Part shown: piece after piece, positions 1-6,172 of the stretch
Numbering within the stretch: position 1 is the first letter of the stretch
How the letters are laid out: every line of letters starts with the position of its first letter
Source of the DNA: Motiliproteus sp963974645
GTDB lineage: Bacteria > Pseudomonadota > Gammaproteobacteria > Pseudomonadales > Balneatricaceae
Direction of reading: 5' to 3'
DNA: 13,093 nt
NCBI GenBank assembly: GCA_963974645.1
Contig: CAXBEA010000105.1
Location: forward strand, 1 to 13,093
Translations under genes and position numbers: made by a program
The notes under the pieces: model-generated
Database searches by the model: none
Seen by the model: only the letters and a program-made list of their open reading frames with translations
What the model was told of the DNA's origin: nothing

Positions 1-613
1 CACGGTGCTGAATCGCATCGACTATATGTCGATGTTCGGCCAAGGCTCTTACCGGTCGTGAGCTGGAGAGACTGAACTGGTAGCGGTACATCCGCACCAG
101 ATGATAAAGCTCCCCACCAAGAAGCTCCTGTAGCTTATTGTTTTTACTTCCCTGTACGATCCGATAGTGAAAATCCAGATCACCCTCTTTCTGGAAGTAA
201 GAACGCCCCTCGCTCTGCTCGAGACTCCGTTCATGCTGATCAAGCAGATCCCGTAAACTGGCTATCTCGGCATCACTCATGTTCTGAGCAGCAAGCCGAC
301 AAGCCATCCCTTCCATCGCCTCACGAACATGATAGATCTCAATCAGTTCGCGCGATGACAAGGAGACAACCCGGGCACCGACATGAGGAATGCGTACAAC
401 CAGCCGCAACCCCTCTAAACGTCGAATCGCTTCACGCAACGGCCCCCGGCTGATGCCATAGGTACGGGCCAATTCAGGCTCGCTGATCTTATGTCCAGGA
501 GGAATAACACCCTTAATGATCGCGGTAACGATCTCTCGGCAAACCCGATCAGCCAAGGTTCTGGACTCCGGTTCAGCGAGTTCTAATGCCGTAAACTGTG
601 TAGGTGCTTTCAT
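1..613 (-). CDS. GntR-family transcriptional regulator with FCD domain (partial, C-terminus off the left edge)
   Basis: DNA-binding repressor or activator, probably controlling a catabolic operon and itself. I translated 204 codons from the ATG at 613-611; the frame is still open at base 1. Residues about 15-85 form the GntR winged helix-turn-helix, with the typical stretch SEPELARTYGISRGPLREAI at 44-63. From about 90 an all-helical FCD ligand-binding domain follows. Asp145, His149 and His194 fit the FCD metal-ligand pattern, and the fourth ligand should lie beyond the edge. FCD proteins are usually about 220-250 residues, so 20-40 are missing. No good Shine-Dalgarno precedes the ATG. An in-frame GTG at 646-644 has a G-rich stretch upstream, but it lies in the likely promoter, so I prefer the ATG. 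The N-terminus recalls GntR regulators next to the propionate (prpB/prpC) genes of Pseudomonas; this is memory-based, and the ligand cannot be read from this window. Confidence 0.9.
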   Translation of the reverse strand, partial: MKAPTQFTALELAEPESRTLADRVCREIVTAIIKGVIPPGHKISEPELARTYGISRGPLREAIRRLEGLRLVVRIPHVGARVVSLSSRELIEIYHVREAMEGMACRLAAQNMSDAEIASLRDLLDQHERSLEQSEGRSYFQKEGDLDFHYRIVQGSKNNKLQELLGGELYHLVRMYRYQFSLSSSRPVRALAEHRHIVDAIQHR

Positions 614-616
614 AAG

Positions 617-628
617 ATTGTCGACAAT
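617..628. promoter_or_regulatory. 12-bp perfect palindrome, likely operator of the GntR regulator
   Basis: The sequence ATTGTCGACAAT reads identically on both strands. It sits three bases upstream of the regulator ATG and just downstream of the predicted minus-strand -10 box, about +10 to +21 from the expected transcription start. FCD-type GntR proteins bind short palindromes with TTGT...ACAA ends, so the site fits autorepression by blocking transcription. Binding itself is inferred. Confidence 0.6.
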
Positions 629-644
629 GTTGTTGAGTGGACAC

Positions 645-673
645 ACAATAGCCCCCTAAAAAGCGCTAGTCAA
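645..673 (-). promoter_or_regulatory. Sigma-70-like promoter of the GntR regulator gene
   Basis: Read on the minus strand, TTGACT (673-668) is followed by a 17-base spacer and TATTGT (650-645). The -35 box matches 5 of 6 consensus bases, the -10 box 4 of 6, and the spacing is ideal. The expected start of transcription is near 638, giving a leader of about 25 bases that contains the palindrome at 617-628. Confidence 0.5.
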
Positions 674-745
674 CCGCTTAAACCCAGCAAACTGTCAACA
701 CAATACAAAAGTATAGGGGTTATTACCCAGCCTTAAAAACACCTG

Positions 746-1621
746 CTAAACCACCCTGGCGGCCAAATAATCTGCCAAATCAAGATCCATCTGCAGGGCA
801 AGCTGACGTGGCTTCTGAAATGGCAGACTATGATCACAACCGCGTACAGGGTGATATGTCCAGCGATCAAGCTGGTGCGCCAGCTGCTGATTAAACAGAT
901 GCATCGCCTCGACACTGCGGCTACCGACAAAGCTACTGAGATCCCCTTGATCCGCCAATAGCTGCGCCCGATCTAGACGCTGACTCGCTTCGGTTACCGC
1001 ATCCAGCGCATTGGCAAAGCCCTGTGGACGATGTCCCAGTCGGGCAATCGAAATTGCATCACCCCGCGGAGAAGCGATCCGATTAGGCGCAACGGTCTGT
1101 AAAAACGCTAGCACACTCTGTTCAGGATCATCGCCCTCACGCAGCAACTGAGCAATATCGCTATAACGCTGTCGAATAGCGATCGCTTGATCGATATCAC
1201 TACGATCCACCAGCGCGGACTCCAATAGATACTGTTTATGCACACGATGGGGCTGGGCCTGCTTTAATAGCATGCAGACCAACCCACCAAACGAATAGCC
1301 ACCCAGATCAAACGCCCACCAGCCCAACTGGTCCAGCAGACAGATCTGATCAGCAACAACCTCTTCGATCCGATAACCACGCTCACAGCCATCCTGACCA
1401 ACAGTCAGCCCCATACCCCGCAGATCCGGCACCAGCACTTCATGCCAACCCTGGAGATGGTTGACCAAGTGCTCCCAGCTATCTTCACCGGCCACGCCCG
1501 CACCGTGCAGCAGCACCAATCTCCGTCCCTGTTCTGCATAACGATTGCGGTAAAGCCGATAACTAATGCGTTGCTCGGCAGTTTCAAGCTGATGGGTCTG
1601 AACTGAAAAATGCGCTTTCAT
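746..1621 (-). CDS. Alpha/beta-fold hydrolase
   Basis: A 291-residue cytoplasmic protein of the alpha/beta hydrolase superfamily; substrate unknown. The oxyanion-hole segment HGAG is at 39-42, a DLRGMG loop at 66-71, and the nucleophile elbow GYSFGG at 108-113 makes Ser110 the nucleophile. The C-terminal histidine is probably His264 in GCDHSLPF. After the strand before helix E, where most relatives have a GxxD catalytic acid, this protein reads FVGSRSVE (231-238) with no Asp at that place; Glu238 or a residue elsewhere may serve. It has no signal peptide. It lies upstream of the GntR gene on the same strand with a 132-base gap that contains the regulator's own promoter, so the two are probably separate units. 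The start has only a weak Shine-Dalgarno. The fold is near certain; the function is not known (esterase, thioesterase, C-C hydrolase or haloperoxidase-like are all possible). Confidence 0.88.
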   Translation of the reverse strand: MKAHFSVQTHQLETAEQRISYRLYRNRYAEQGRRLVLLHGAGVAGEDSWEHLVNHLQGWHEVLVPDLRGMGLTVGQDGCERGYRIEEVVADQICLLDQLGWWAFDLGGYSFGGLVCMLLKQAQPHRVHKQYLLESALVDRSDIDQAIAIRQRYSDIAQLLREGDDPEQSVLAFLQTVAPNRIASPRGDAISIARLGHRPQGFANALDAVTEASQRLDRAQLLADQGDLSSFVGSRSVEAMHLFNQQLAHQLDRWTYHPVRGCDHSLPFQKPRQLALQMDLDLADYLAARVV

Positions 1622-1643
1622 AAATTCATCAATAAGAGTAATT

Positions 1644-1656
1644 GTTAATAATTAAC
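1644..1656. repeat. 13-bp AT-rich inverted repeat in the hydrolase/pabB divergent interval
   Basis: GTTAAT and ATTAAC flank a single central A, forming a perfect dyad 23 bases upstream of the hydrolase start. It lies in the AT-rich stretch where the hydrolase promoter should be, so it could be a regulator site or a chance feature of AT-rich promoter DNA. A second short palindrome, TCAGATCTGA, is at 1695-1704. Confidence 0.3.
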
Positions 1657-1754
1657 CAAGAATACCGATTGTAGGACATCGTCCCCAAACCGACTCAGAT
1701 CTGATCTAAGCCGACCCAAAGCCGCACAGGCTGGAGCTAGCCACGGGCTGCGCG

Positions 1755-1760
1755 TACAAT
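1755..1760 (+). promoter_or_regulatory. Candidate -10 box upstream of pabB
   Basis: TACAAT matches the sigma-70 -10 consensus at 5 of 6 positions and is followed by a GC-rich discriminator. A clear -35 box is missing (TGGAGC at 1732-1737 is a poor match at 17-base spacing). The box overlaps the ATG at 1759, which argues against translation starting there. Between it and the TTG start, ATCCTA (1775-1780) and TAGGAT (1790-1795) could form a small leader hairpin. Confidence 0.4.
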
Positions 1761-1854
1761 GCGGCTGTTAATAGATCCTAAGCGAGCCATAGGATACCGA
1801 TCAAGTCACCCGTTCGGCCTAAACCCCTCCATACTGATCACCGGAAATCCTGTT

Positions 1855-3306
1855 TTGCCGTTAACACCTATCAACCAGATTGAGCTCAGCTACAGTCCTG
1901 ACAGTACCCTGCTGTTTGCATCAATACGCGCACGCCCCTACCCAGTCTTTCTAGACAGTAGCGGCTACGGCGGCAAATTCGGACGTTTTGATATTCTCTG
2001 CGCCGACCCAACCCAGTTGCTGATCCACCAAGACTCCCAAACCCTGTTGATCCAGCAGGACGGCAAAACCGAAAAACTCAGCCAGCCCCCTTTCAGCGCA
2101 CTCCAGCAACTCCTGCTTAAGCAAGGCTTTGATGCTATCAGCTCACCCGAACTGCCTTTCTGTGGCGGGGCTATGGGCTATTTCGGTTACGACCTGGGGC
2201 GCTGCTATGTACCCCTGGCAAGTCATGCCGAGGACGACATCACCCTGCCGCAGATGCAGGTTGGCATCTACTCCTGGTCCATTATTGTTGATCACCAGAA
2301 ACATAAAACCACGCTGGCAAGCCACAGCTTGACTGTGTCACAACTCAGAACCCTCGCTGACAGCTTTACGCCATTGCAGCCAAAAGCATTCAGACTCGAC
2401 TCAGCGTTTCTCGCCAACATGGATCGTGATGCCTACCTGGGACGCTTCCAAAGGGTTATCGACTACATTCATGCCGGTGATTGCTACCAGGTCAACCTAG
2501 CCCAACGTTTTAGCTGTGACTACCAGGGCGACCCCTGGAGCGCCTACCTAAAGCTCCGCAAGCAAACCAACACCCCATTTTCTGCGTATATGGAATCACC
2601 CCAAGGCTGCTTGCTAAGCCTGTCTCCCGAACGTTTTTTACAGGTCGCTGACGGCCAGGTCGAAACCCGTCCCATCAAAGGTACGCGCCCCCGCCACCCG
2701 CAGCAGGATAAAGACCTGAAGCTTAAAACCGAACTCGAGACCAGCACCAAGGACAGAGCAGAAAATCTGATGATTGTGGATCTGCTTCGCAACGACCTTG
2801 GACGCAGCTGTAGCACCGGCTCAGTCAAGGTACCAGAGCTATTCAAGATCGAAAGCTACGCCAATGTCCACCATCTGGTCAGTGCAATCACCGGCACGCT
2901 GGACAACCCCATCGAGGTGATCGACCTGCTGCAAGGCTGCTTTCCCGGCGGCTCTATTACCGGGGCTCCGAAGATACGCGCGATGCAGATTATTGAAGAG
3001 CTCGAACCGCATCGGCGTTCCGCCTATTGCGGCGCAATCGGCTACATCGGCTTTAACGGCCAGATGGATAGCAACATCTGCATCCGTACCCTGGTTGCTA
3101 CGCGCGATAATGCAACCGACCGCACCCATATCGACAGGGACCACGACAAACACAAAGGAAAGCTTCACTGCTGGGCGGGTGGAGGTATCGTTGCCGATTC
3201 TAACGGTGATGCGGAATACCAGGAGACCTTTGACAAGGTCAATAATTTGATCCGCTGTTTAGAAGATGAATTCTTCAGCACGACAGAGAGCCCGGTAGTT
3301 AGCTAA
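1855..3306 (+). CDS. pabB: Aminodeoxychorismate synthase component I (PabB)
   Basis: PabB joins chorismate with ammonia supplied by the glutaminase PabA to give 4-amino-4-deoxychorismate, the precursor of p-aminobenzoate and folate. It belongs to the anthranilate synthase component I family. I chose the TTG at 1855: GGAAA lies seven bases upstream, the candidate -10 box overlaps the ATG at 1759, and this start puts RFDILCADP 43 residues in, against 44 in E. coli PabB. The ATG would give 515 residues instead of 483. Numbered from the TTG, the chorismate-binding core has SPERF (257-261), RPIKGT (272-277) with the PabB-specific lysine at 275 (E. coli Lys274), DRAENLMIVDL (300-310) and PGGSITGAPK (364-373). 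That lysine separates PabB from anthranilate synthase TrpE. A hydrophilic insertion of about 17 residues (417-435), rich in Asp, Arg and His, is absent from E. coli PabB. The gene stands alone on the plus strand and ends in a terminator. Confidence 0.93.
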   Translation: MPLTPINQIELSYSPDSTLLFASIRARPYPVFLDSSGYGGKFGRFDILCADPTQLLIHQDSQTLLIQQDGKTEKLSQPPFSALQQLLLKQGFDAISSPELPFCGGAMGYFGYDLGRCYVPLASHAEDDITLPQMQVGIYSWSIIVDHQKHKTTLASHSLTVSQLRTLADSFTPLQPKAFRLDSAFLANMDRDAYLGRFQRVIDYIHAGDCYQVNLAQRFSCDYQGDPWSAYLKLRKQTNTPFSAYMESPQGCLLSLSPERFLQVADGQVETRPIKGTRPRHPQQDKDLKLKTELETSTKDRAENLMIVDLLRNDLGRSCSTGSVKVPELFKIESYANVHHLVSAITGTLDNPIEVIDLLQGCFPGGSITGAPKIRAMQIIEELEPHRRSAYCGAIGYIGFNGQMDSNICIRTLVATRDNATDRTHIDRDHDKHKGKLHCWAGGGIVADSNGDAEYQETFDKVNNLIRCLEDEFFSTTESPVVS

Positions 3307-3322
3307 AGCGCTCCGAAACGAA

Positions 3323-3346
3323 AAAAACCGGCCGAAGCCGGTTTTT
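3323..3346 (+). terminator. Rho-independent terminator of pabB, probably bidirectional
   Basis: A perfect 10-bp stem (3323-3332 with 3337-3346) closes a CGAA loop. Its core is CCGGC/GCCGG and its outer part A5/T5, so the right arm ends in a T run. It begins 17 bases after the pabB stop. The A run on the left arm lets it also act on the minus strand for the Tim44-like gene ending at 3440. Confidence 0.9.
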
Positions 3347-3347
3347 A

Positions 3348-3411
3348 ACCATCAATATCCAACAGCATCAATATCAAACACCATCAATATTAAACACCCT
3401 CTATATCACGC
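3348..3411. repeat. Degenerate 16-bp tandem repeat, four copies
   Basis: Four head-to-tail units of about 16 bases follow the pabB terminator: 3348-3363, 3364-3379, 3380-3395 and 3396-3411. The first three share the core CATCAATAT and differ at two to four positions from one another; the fourth matches its neighbours at about 11 of 16. It lies in non-coding DNA between two convergent genes, and the array length is not coding in any gene I call. It probably arose by slippage or local duplication; a role is not evident. Confidence 0.75.
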
Positions 3412-3439
3412 ACTAGCGCTCACAAACGCCAGGAGGAAC

Positions 3440-4312
3440 TTACCGCGGCTGTTCGATACCAACAATGAACCAGTCAGCGTCGGCCTGCTCCAGCGTTTTG
3501 GTTAGATGCCAGATCTCGTTAAACTCGGTCGTTTCCTCGCCCCGTCCTTCACGCATCCAGCCATTGAAATGAACGCTCAACTGCGCCTCGCCCTGATTTT
3601 CAGCAAAGCCCACCAATTCAGGGATAACCGAAACCAGATCATTATCAAGCGCACCCTCACCCAGACGCTTACGCTCTTCTTCCAACGCGGCAAACAACTC
3701 GGCGGAACAGTAGCTGCGAATTTCCTCCAGGTCATTTTGATTCCAGGCTAACTGCAACTGACCAAAGTGGCCGCGCGCGCCCTCTAAAAAAGCATCTTTG
3801 TTAAACCAGTCCGGCAGCTCAAGTGAATCTTCAGAAGCCAAGCCCCAGGACGCTGTCGCAGACGAGTTGAATGTTTGCGGTTGGCGCATTAACGGCTCGG
3901 AAGTCGGTTCAGCCTGTGATGAGGGATGACCGGCATACTGCGGCCGAGCGGCTGTTTTTCCCCGGGTAAAAAGTTTGAAGGCGATAAAAGCGACCAGCGC
4001 CATGATCAACACATCCATCATCTGCAGCCCCTCGAAAGCGCCACCGAAGAATAGCGCACCCAGCATGCCGCCCGCCAGCAACCCGCCGAGCATACCCATG
4101 CCCAGGCCACCTCGGGTAGCCGCACCCGCAGTCGTTGTTTTTGCAGCCGTCGGCTGCGGAGCCGCCTTAGGTGCCGGCGCTACTTTTTTAGGGGTAGAGA
4201 ACATCTTGCCAAAACTTGAACCACCGCCAAAACGTTTGGCTTCTGCAACCTCAGGGGTGAAGGTCAATCCGATCATAAACACACAACAGAAGGTAATCAG
4301 GGTACGTATCAT
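3440..4312 (-). CDS. Tim44-like domain membrane/periplasmic protein
   Basis: A 290-residue envelope protein of unknown function. I start it at the ATG at 4312-4310, preceded by GGAG ten bases upstream, because this gives a clean signal peptide (about residues 1-25, hydrophobic core ITFCCVFMIGLTF) with cleavage expected after AEA and before KRFGG; the next ATG upstream would add 12 residues with no proper ribosome site. Residues 27-36 (RFGGGSSFGK) are typical of bacterial Tim44-like proteins. A Pro/Ala/Thr linker follows, then a Gly/Met-rich stretch (68-92) and a membrane segment at about 100-116. The C-terminal half (about 165-288) matches the Tim44-like fold, related to NTF2, including the late WHLTK...WFIVGIEQ segment. 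It follows thrH on the same strand after 46 bases with only a small GGGAT/ATCCC hairpin between, so cotranscription is likely. In mitochondria Tim44 tethers Hsp70 to the import pore; no such role is established for the bacterial forms. Confidence 0.85.
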   Translation of the reverse strand: MIRTLITFCCVFMIGLTFTPEVAEAKRFGGGSSFGKMFSTPKKVAPAPKAAPQPTAAKTTTAGAATRGGLGMGMLGGLLAGGMLGALFFGGAFEGLQMMDVLIMALVAFIAFKLFTRGKTAARPQYAGHPSSQAEPTSEPLMRQPQTFNSSATASWGLASEDSLELPDWFNKDAFLEGARGHFGQLQLAWNQNDLEEIRSYCSAELFAALEEERKRLGEGALDNDLVSVIPELVGFAENQGEAQLSVHFNGWMREGRGEETTEFNEIWHLTKTLEQADADWFIVGIEQPR

Positions 4313-4358
4313 TCTATTTATTACTCCGATAACGGGATCAACCAGCATCCCTAATTAG

Positions 4359-4976
4359 TTACAGGGTTAAATCTCTGTTGCTAGCAGCGATAAACTGCTT
4401 TTTCAAATCTTCGAAGGTCTGTACCGCAGGAAACTGCGGAAACTCATCGATCACATTCTGGGGCGCGTGAAACAGAATCCCGGCATCCGCTTCGGCCAAC
4501 ATGGTGGTGTCATTATAGGAATCGCCGGCAGCGATCACCCGGTAATACAGGGTTTTGAATGCCAACACCGACTGACGCTTCGGATTTGACTGACGCAGTT
4601 TGTAATCGACAATACGGCCAGTCTCATCGGCGATCAGACGATGACAAAACAGGGTCGGAAACCCCAGCTGTCGCATCAATGGTTGAGAGAACTCGTAAAA
4701 GGTATCGGACAAAATAACCACCTGAAAACGCTCACGTAGCCAATCGACAAATTCGATCGCCCCAGCCAAGGGTTTAAGGGTCGCTATCGTGGCTTGAATC
4801 TGCGCCAAGGTCAGGCCGTGTTGATCAAGAATTCGCAACCGTTGGCGCATCAGCACATCGTAGTCAGGAATATCGCGGGTCGTGGCTTTGAGCTCCTCGA
4901 TGCCGGTAGCTTCGGCAAATTCAATCCAAATTTCGGGAACCAATACCCCTTCAAGATCCAAACATGCGATTTCCAC
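4359..4976 (-). CDS. thrH: Phosphoserine phosphatase / homoserine phosphotransferase ThrH
   Basis: A HAD-superfamily enzyme. ThrH of Pseudomonas aeruginosa dephosphorylates phosphoserine and can pass the phosphate to homoserine, linking serine and threonine synthesis. The protein is nearly the same as ThrH throughout. I start it at the GTG at 4976-4974: AGGAG lies six bases upstream, and the result is 205 residues, the length of P. aeruginosa ThrH; an ATG eight codons upstream lacks such a site. HAD motif I is DLEG (7-10) with nucleophile Asp7 and a Glu in place of the usual second Asp, as in the family; motif II is Ser90 in LSDTF; motif III is Lys133; motif IV is GDSYND (151-156). A gap of 126 bases separates it from cysB upstream; I see no clear terminator there. 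It is followed closely by the Tim44-like gene. In Pseudomonas thrH lies beside pabB and near cysB. Confidence 0.93.
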   Translation of the reverse strand: MEIACLDLEGVLVPEIWIEFAEATGIEELKATTRDIPDYDVLMRQRLRILDQHGLTLAQIQATIATLKPLAGAIEFVDWLRERFQVVILSDTFYEFSQPLMRQLGFPTLFCHRLIADETGRIVDYKLRQSNPKRQSVLAFKTLYYRVIAAGDSYNDTTMLAEADAGILFHAPQNVIDEFPQFPAVQTFEDLKKQFIAASNRDLTL

Positions 4977-5102
4977 TAGGCTCTCCTGCATCAACGTCAA
5001 TAAGCTGTAAATCTACAAAAACCGGCGAGGACTCTACCCTGCTTTATCTGGGCGCGCAACGGCAGCAACCCTGCTAAATAAATAGACTTACCGGCTTAGC
5101 CA

Positions 5103-6077
5103 TCAGTGATCGGGCAGCTCAATCGCACTGAAGAGCTTATCGCGCTCGACGCGATTGGCGCAGGCTACCGCGGCATCAATCAGCTCACGGGTCAGGTGTG
5201 GCGCGAACCCCTGGATAAAATCGTACATATAGCCACGCAAAAAAGTGCCCCGCCTAAAACCTATCTTGGTCGAACTGGGTTCAAACAGATGGCTCGCATC
5301 CAGCGCCACAAGGTCGGTATCTATCGAGGGCTCGTAGGCCATACTGGCAATGATACCCACACCCAGATTAAGTCGCACATAGGTCTTGATCACATCGGAG
5401 TCTACCGCGGTAAACACCACTCTGGGCTCCAAGCCTAACCGGCTAAAGGCATCGTCCAACTTAGACCGCCCGGTAAAACCAAATACATAGGTAACAATTG
5501 GATGCTTAGCCACGTCTTCCAAGGTCAACTTGGATAACTGCGCCAGCGGATGGTTCTTGGGGACCACAACTGAGCGGTTCCACCGGTAGCAAGGCATCAT
5601 CACCAGATTGCTGAATGTAGACATCGCCTCCGTTGCAATCGCAAAATCGACCGTACCGTCAGCAGCCATCTCGGCAATCTGCATCGGTGTTCCTTGATGC
5701 ATATGCAAAGTAACATCCGGATATTTACCGATAAAGCCACTGATAGCCTGTGGCAAGGCATAGCGTGCCTGGGTATGCGTGGTGGCTATCGCCAGACTTC
5801 CCTTACGTTCATCGCTGAACTCCTGGGCGACCTGTTTTATCGTCTCTGCTTTATAGAGGATTTCAGCGGCGATCTCTAAAATTGACTGGCCCGCCTCGGT
5901 TACTCGGGTCAAATGCTTACCACTGCGAGCAAACACCTCCACCCCCAGCTCATCCTCAAGCAATCGTATCTGCTTGCTGATCCCCGGCTGAGAGGTATAT
6001 AGACTTTGCGCGGTCGCAGAAACATTCAGATCATGCTTGGCGACTTCACAGATATAACGCAACTGCTGCAGCTTCAT
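5103..6077 (-). CDS. cysB: LysR-type regulator of cysteine biosynthesis CysB
   Basis: CysB activates the sulfate assimilation and cysteine genes in response to N-acetylserine or O-acetylserine and is countered by sulfide or thiosulfate; it also represses its own gene in enterics. The start at the ATG 6077-6075 (MKLQQLRYI) gives 324 residues, the same as E. coli CysB; a start five codons upstream in the frame would add residues not found in the family. The helix-turn-helix lies within residues 1-60, with TSQPGISKQIRLLEDELG at 28-45. The effector domain keeps every residue that binds the anion in the known Klebsiella structure: Thr100, Thr102, Gln103, Thr149 and Thr202. GTGGG shortly before the ATG is a moderate ribosome site. 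No cys structural gene lies in this window. The next gene on the strand is thrH, as part of a group that in Pseudomonas also contains cysH. Confidence 0.96.
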   Translation of the reverse strand: MKLQQLRYICEVAKHDLNVSATAQSLYTSQPGISKQIRLLEDELGVEVFARSGKHLTRVTEAGQSILEIAAEILYKAETIKQVAQEFSDERKGSLAIATTHTQARYALPQAISGFIGKYPDVTLHMHQGTPMQIAEMAADGTVDFAIATEAMSTFSNLVMMPCYRWNRSVVVPKNHPLAQLSKLTLEDVAKHPIVTYVFGFTGRSKLDDAFSRLGLEPRVVFTAVDSDVIKTYVRLNLGVGIIASMAYEPSIDTDLVALDASHLFEPSSTKIGFRRGTFLRGYMYDFIQGFAPHLTRELIDAAVACANRVERDKLFSAIELPDH

Positions 6078-6172
6078 AATACCCACCAGCATCGGAAACA
6101 GAATTATTATTCAAAAATAGCATATAAAGGCTGCTTCTAAGAACAACCTTTCGAGACAGCAACAGCTGAAGG
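6078..6172 (-). promoter_or_regulatory. rluC-cysB intergenic region with a probable cysB promoter
   Basis: These 95 bases lie between the rluC stop and the cysB start. Read on the minus strand, an AT-rich tract (about 6130-6100) carries TATGCT and TAATAAT as possible -10 boxes; TTGTTC lies 16 bases before the first but is a poor -35. The dyad-like ATTATTATTC/GAATAATAAT region could be part of a CysB autoregulatory site, which is speculative. No strong terminator for rluC was found here. Confidence 0.3.

Noticed and set aside
714..732. Possible terminator for the alpha/beta hydrolase gene (GGGT/ACCC dyad)
   Set aside because: Only four base pairs with a short loop and no proper T run on the minus strand.
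3975..4358. Plus-strand frame of 127 codons opposite the Tim44-like gene
   Set aside because: It lies antisense to the signal peptide and Gly/Ala-rich part of a well-supported gene and resembles nothing known.
4977..5102. Terminator or riboswitch between cysB and thrH
   Set aside because: There are T5 and GCCGG elements, but no compact stem precedes the T run, and I could not fold a convincing structure by eye.
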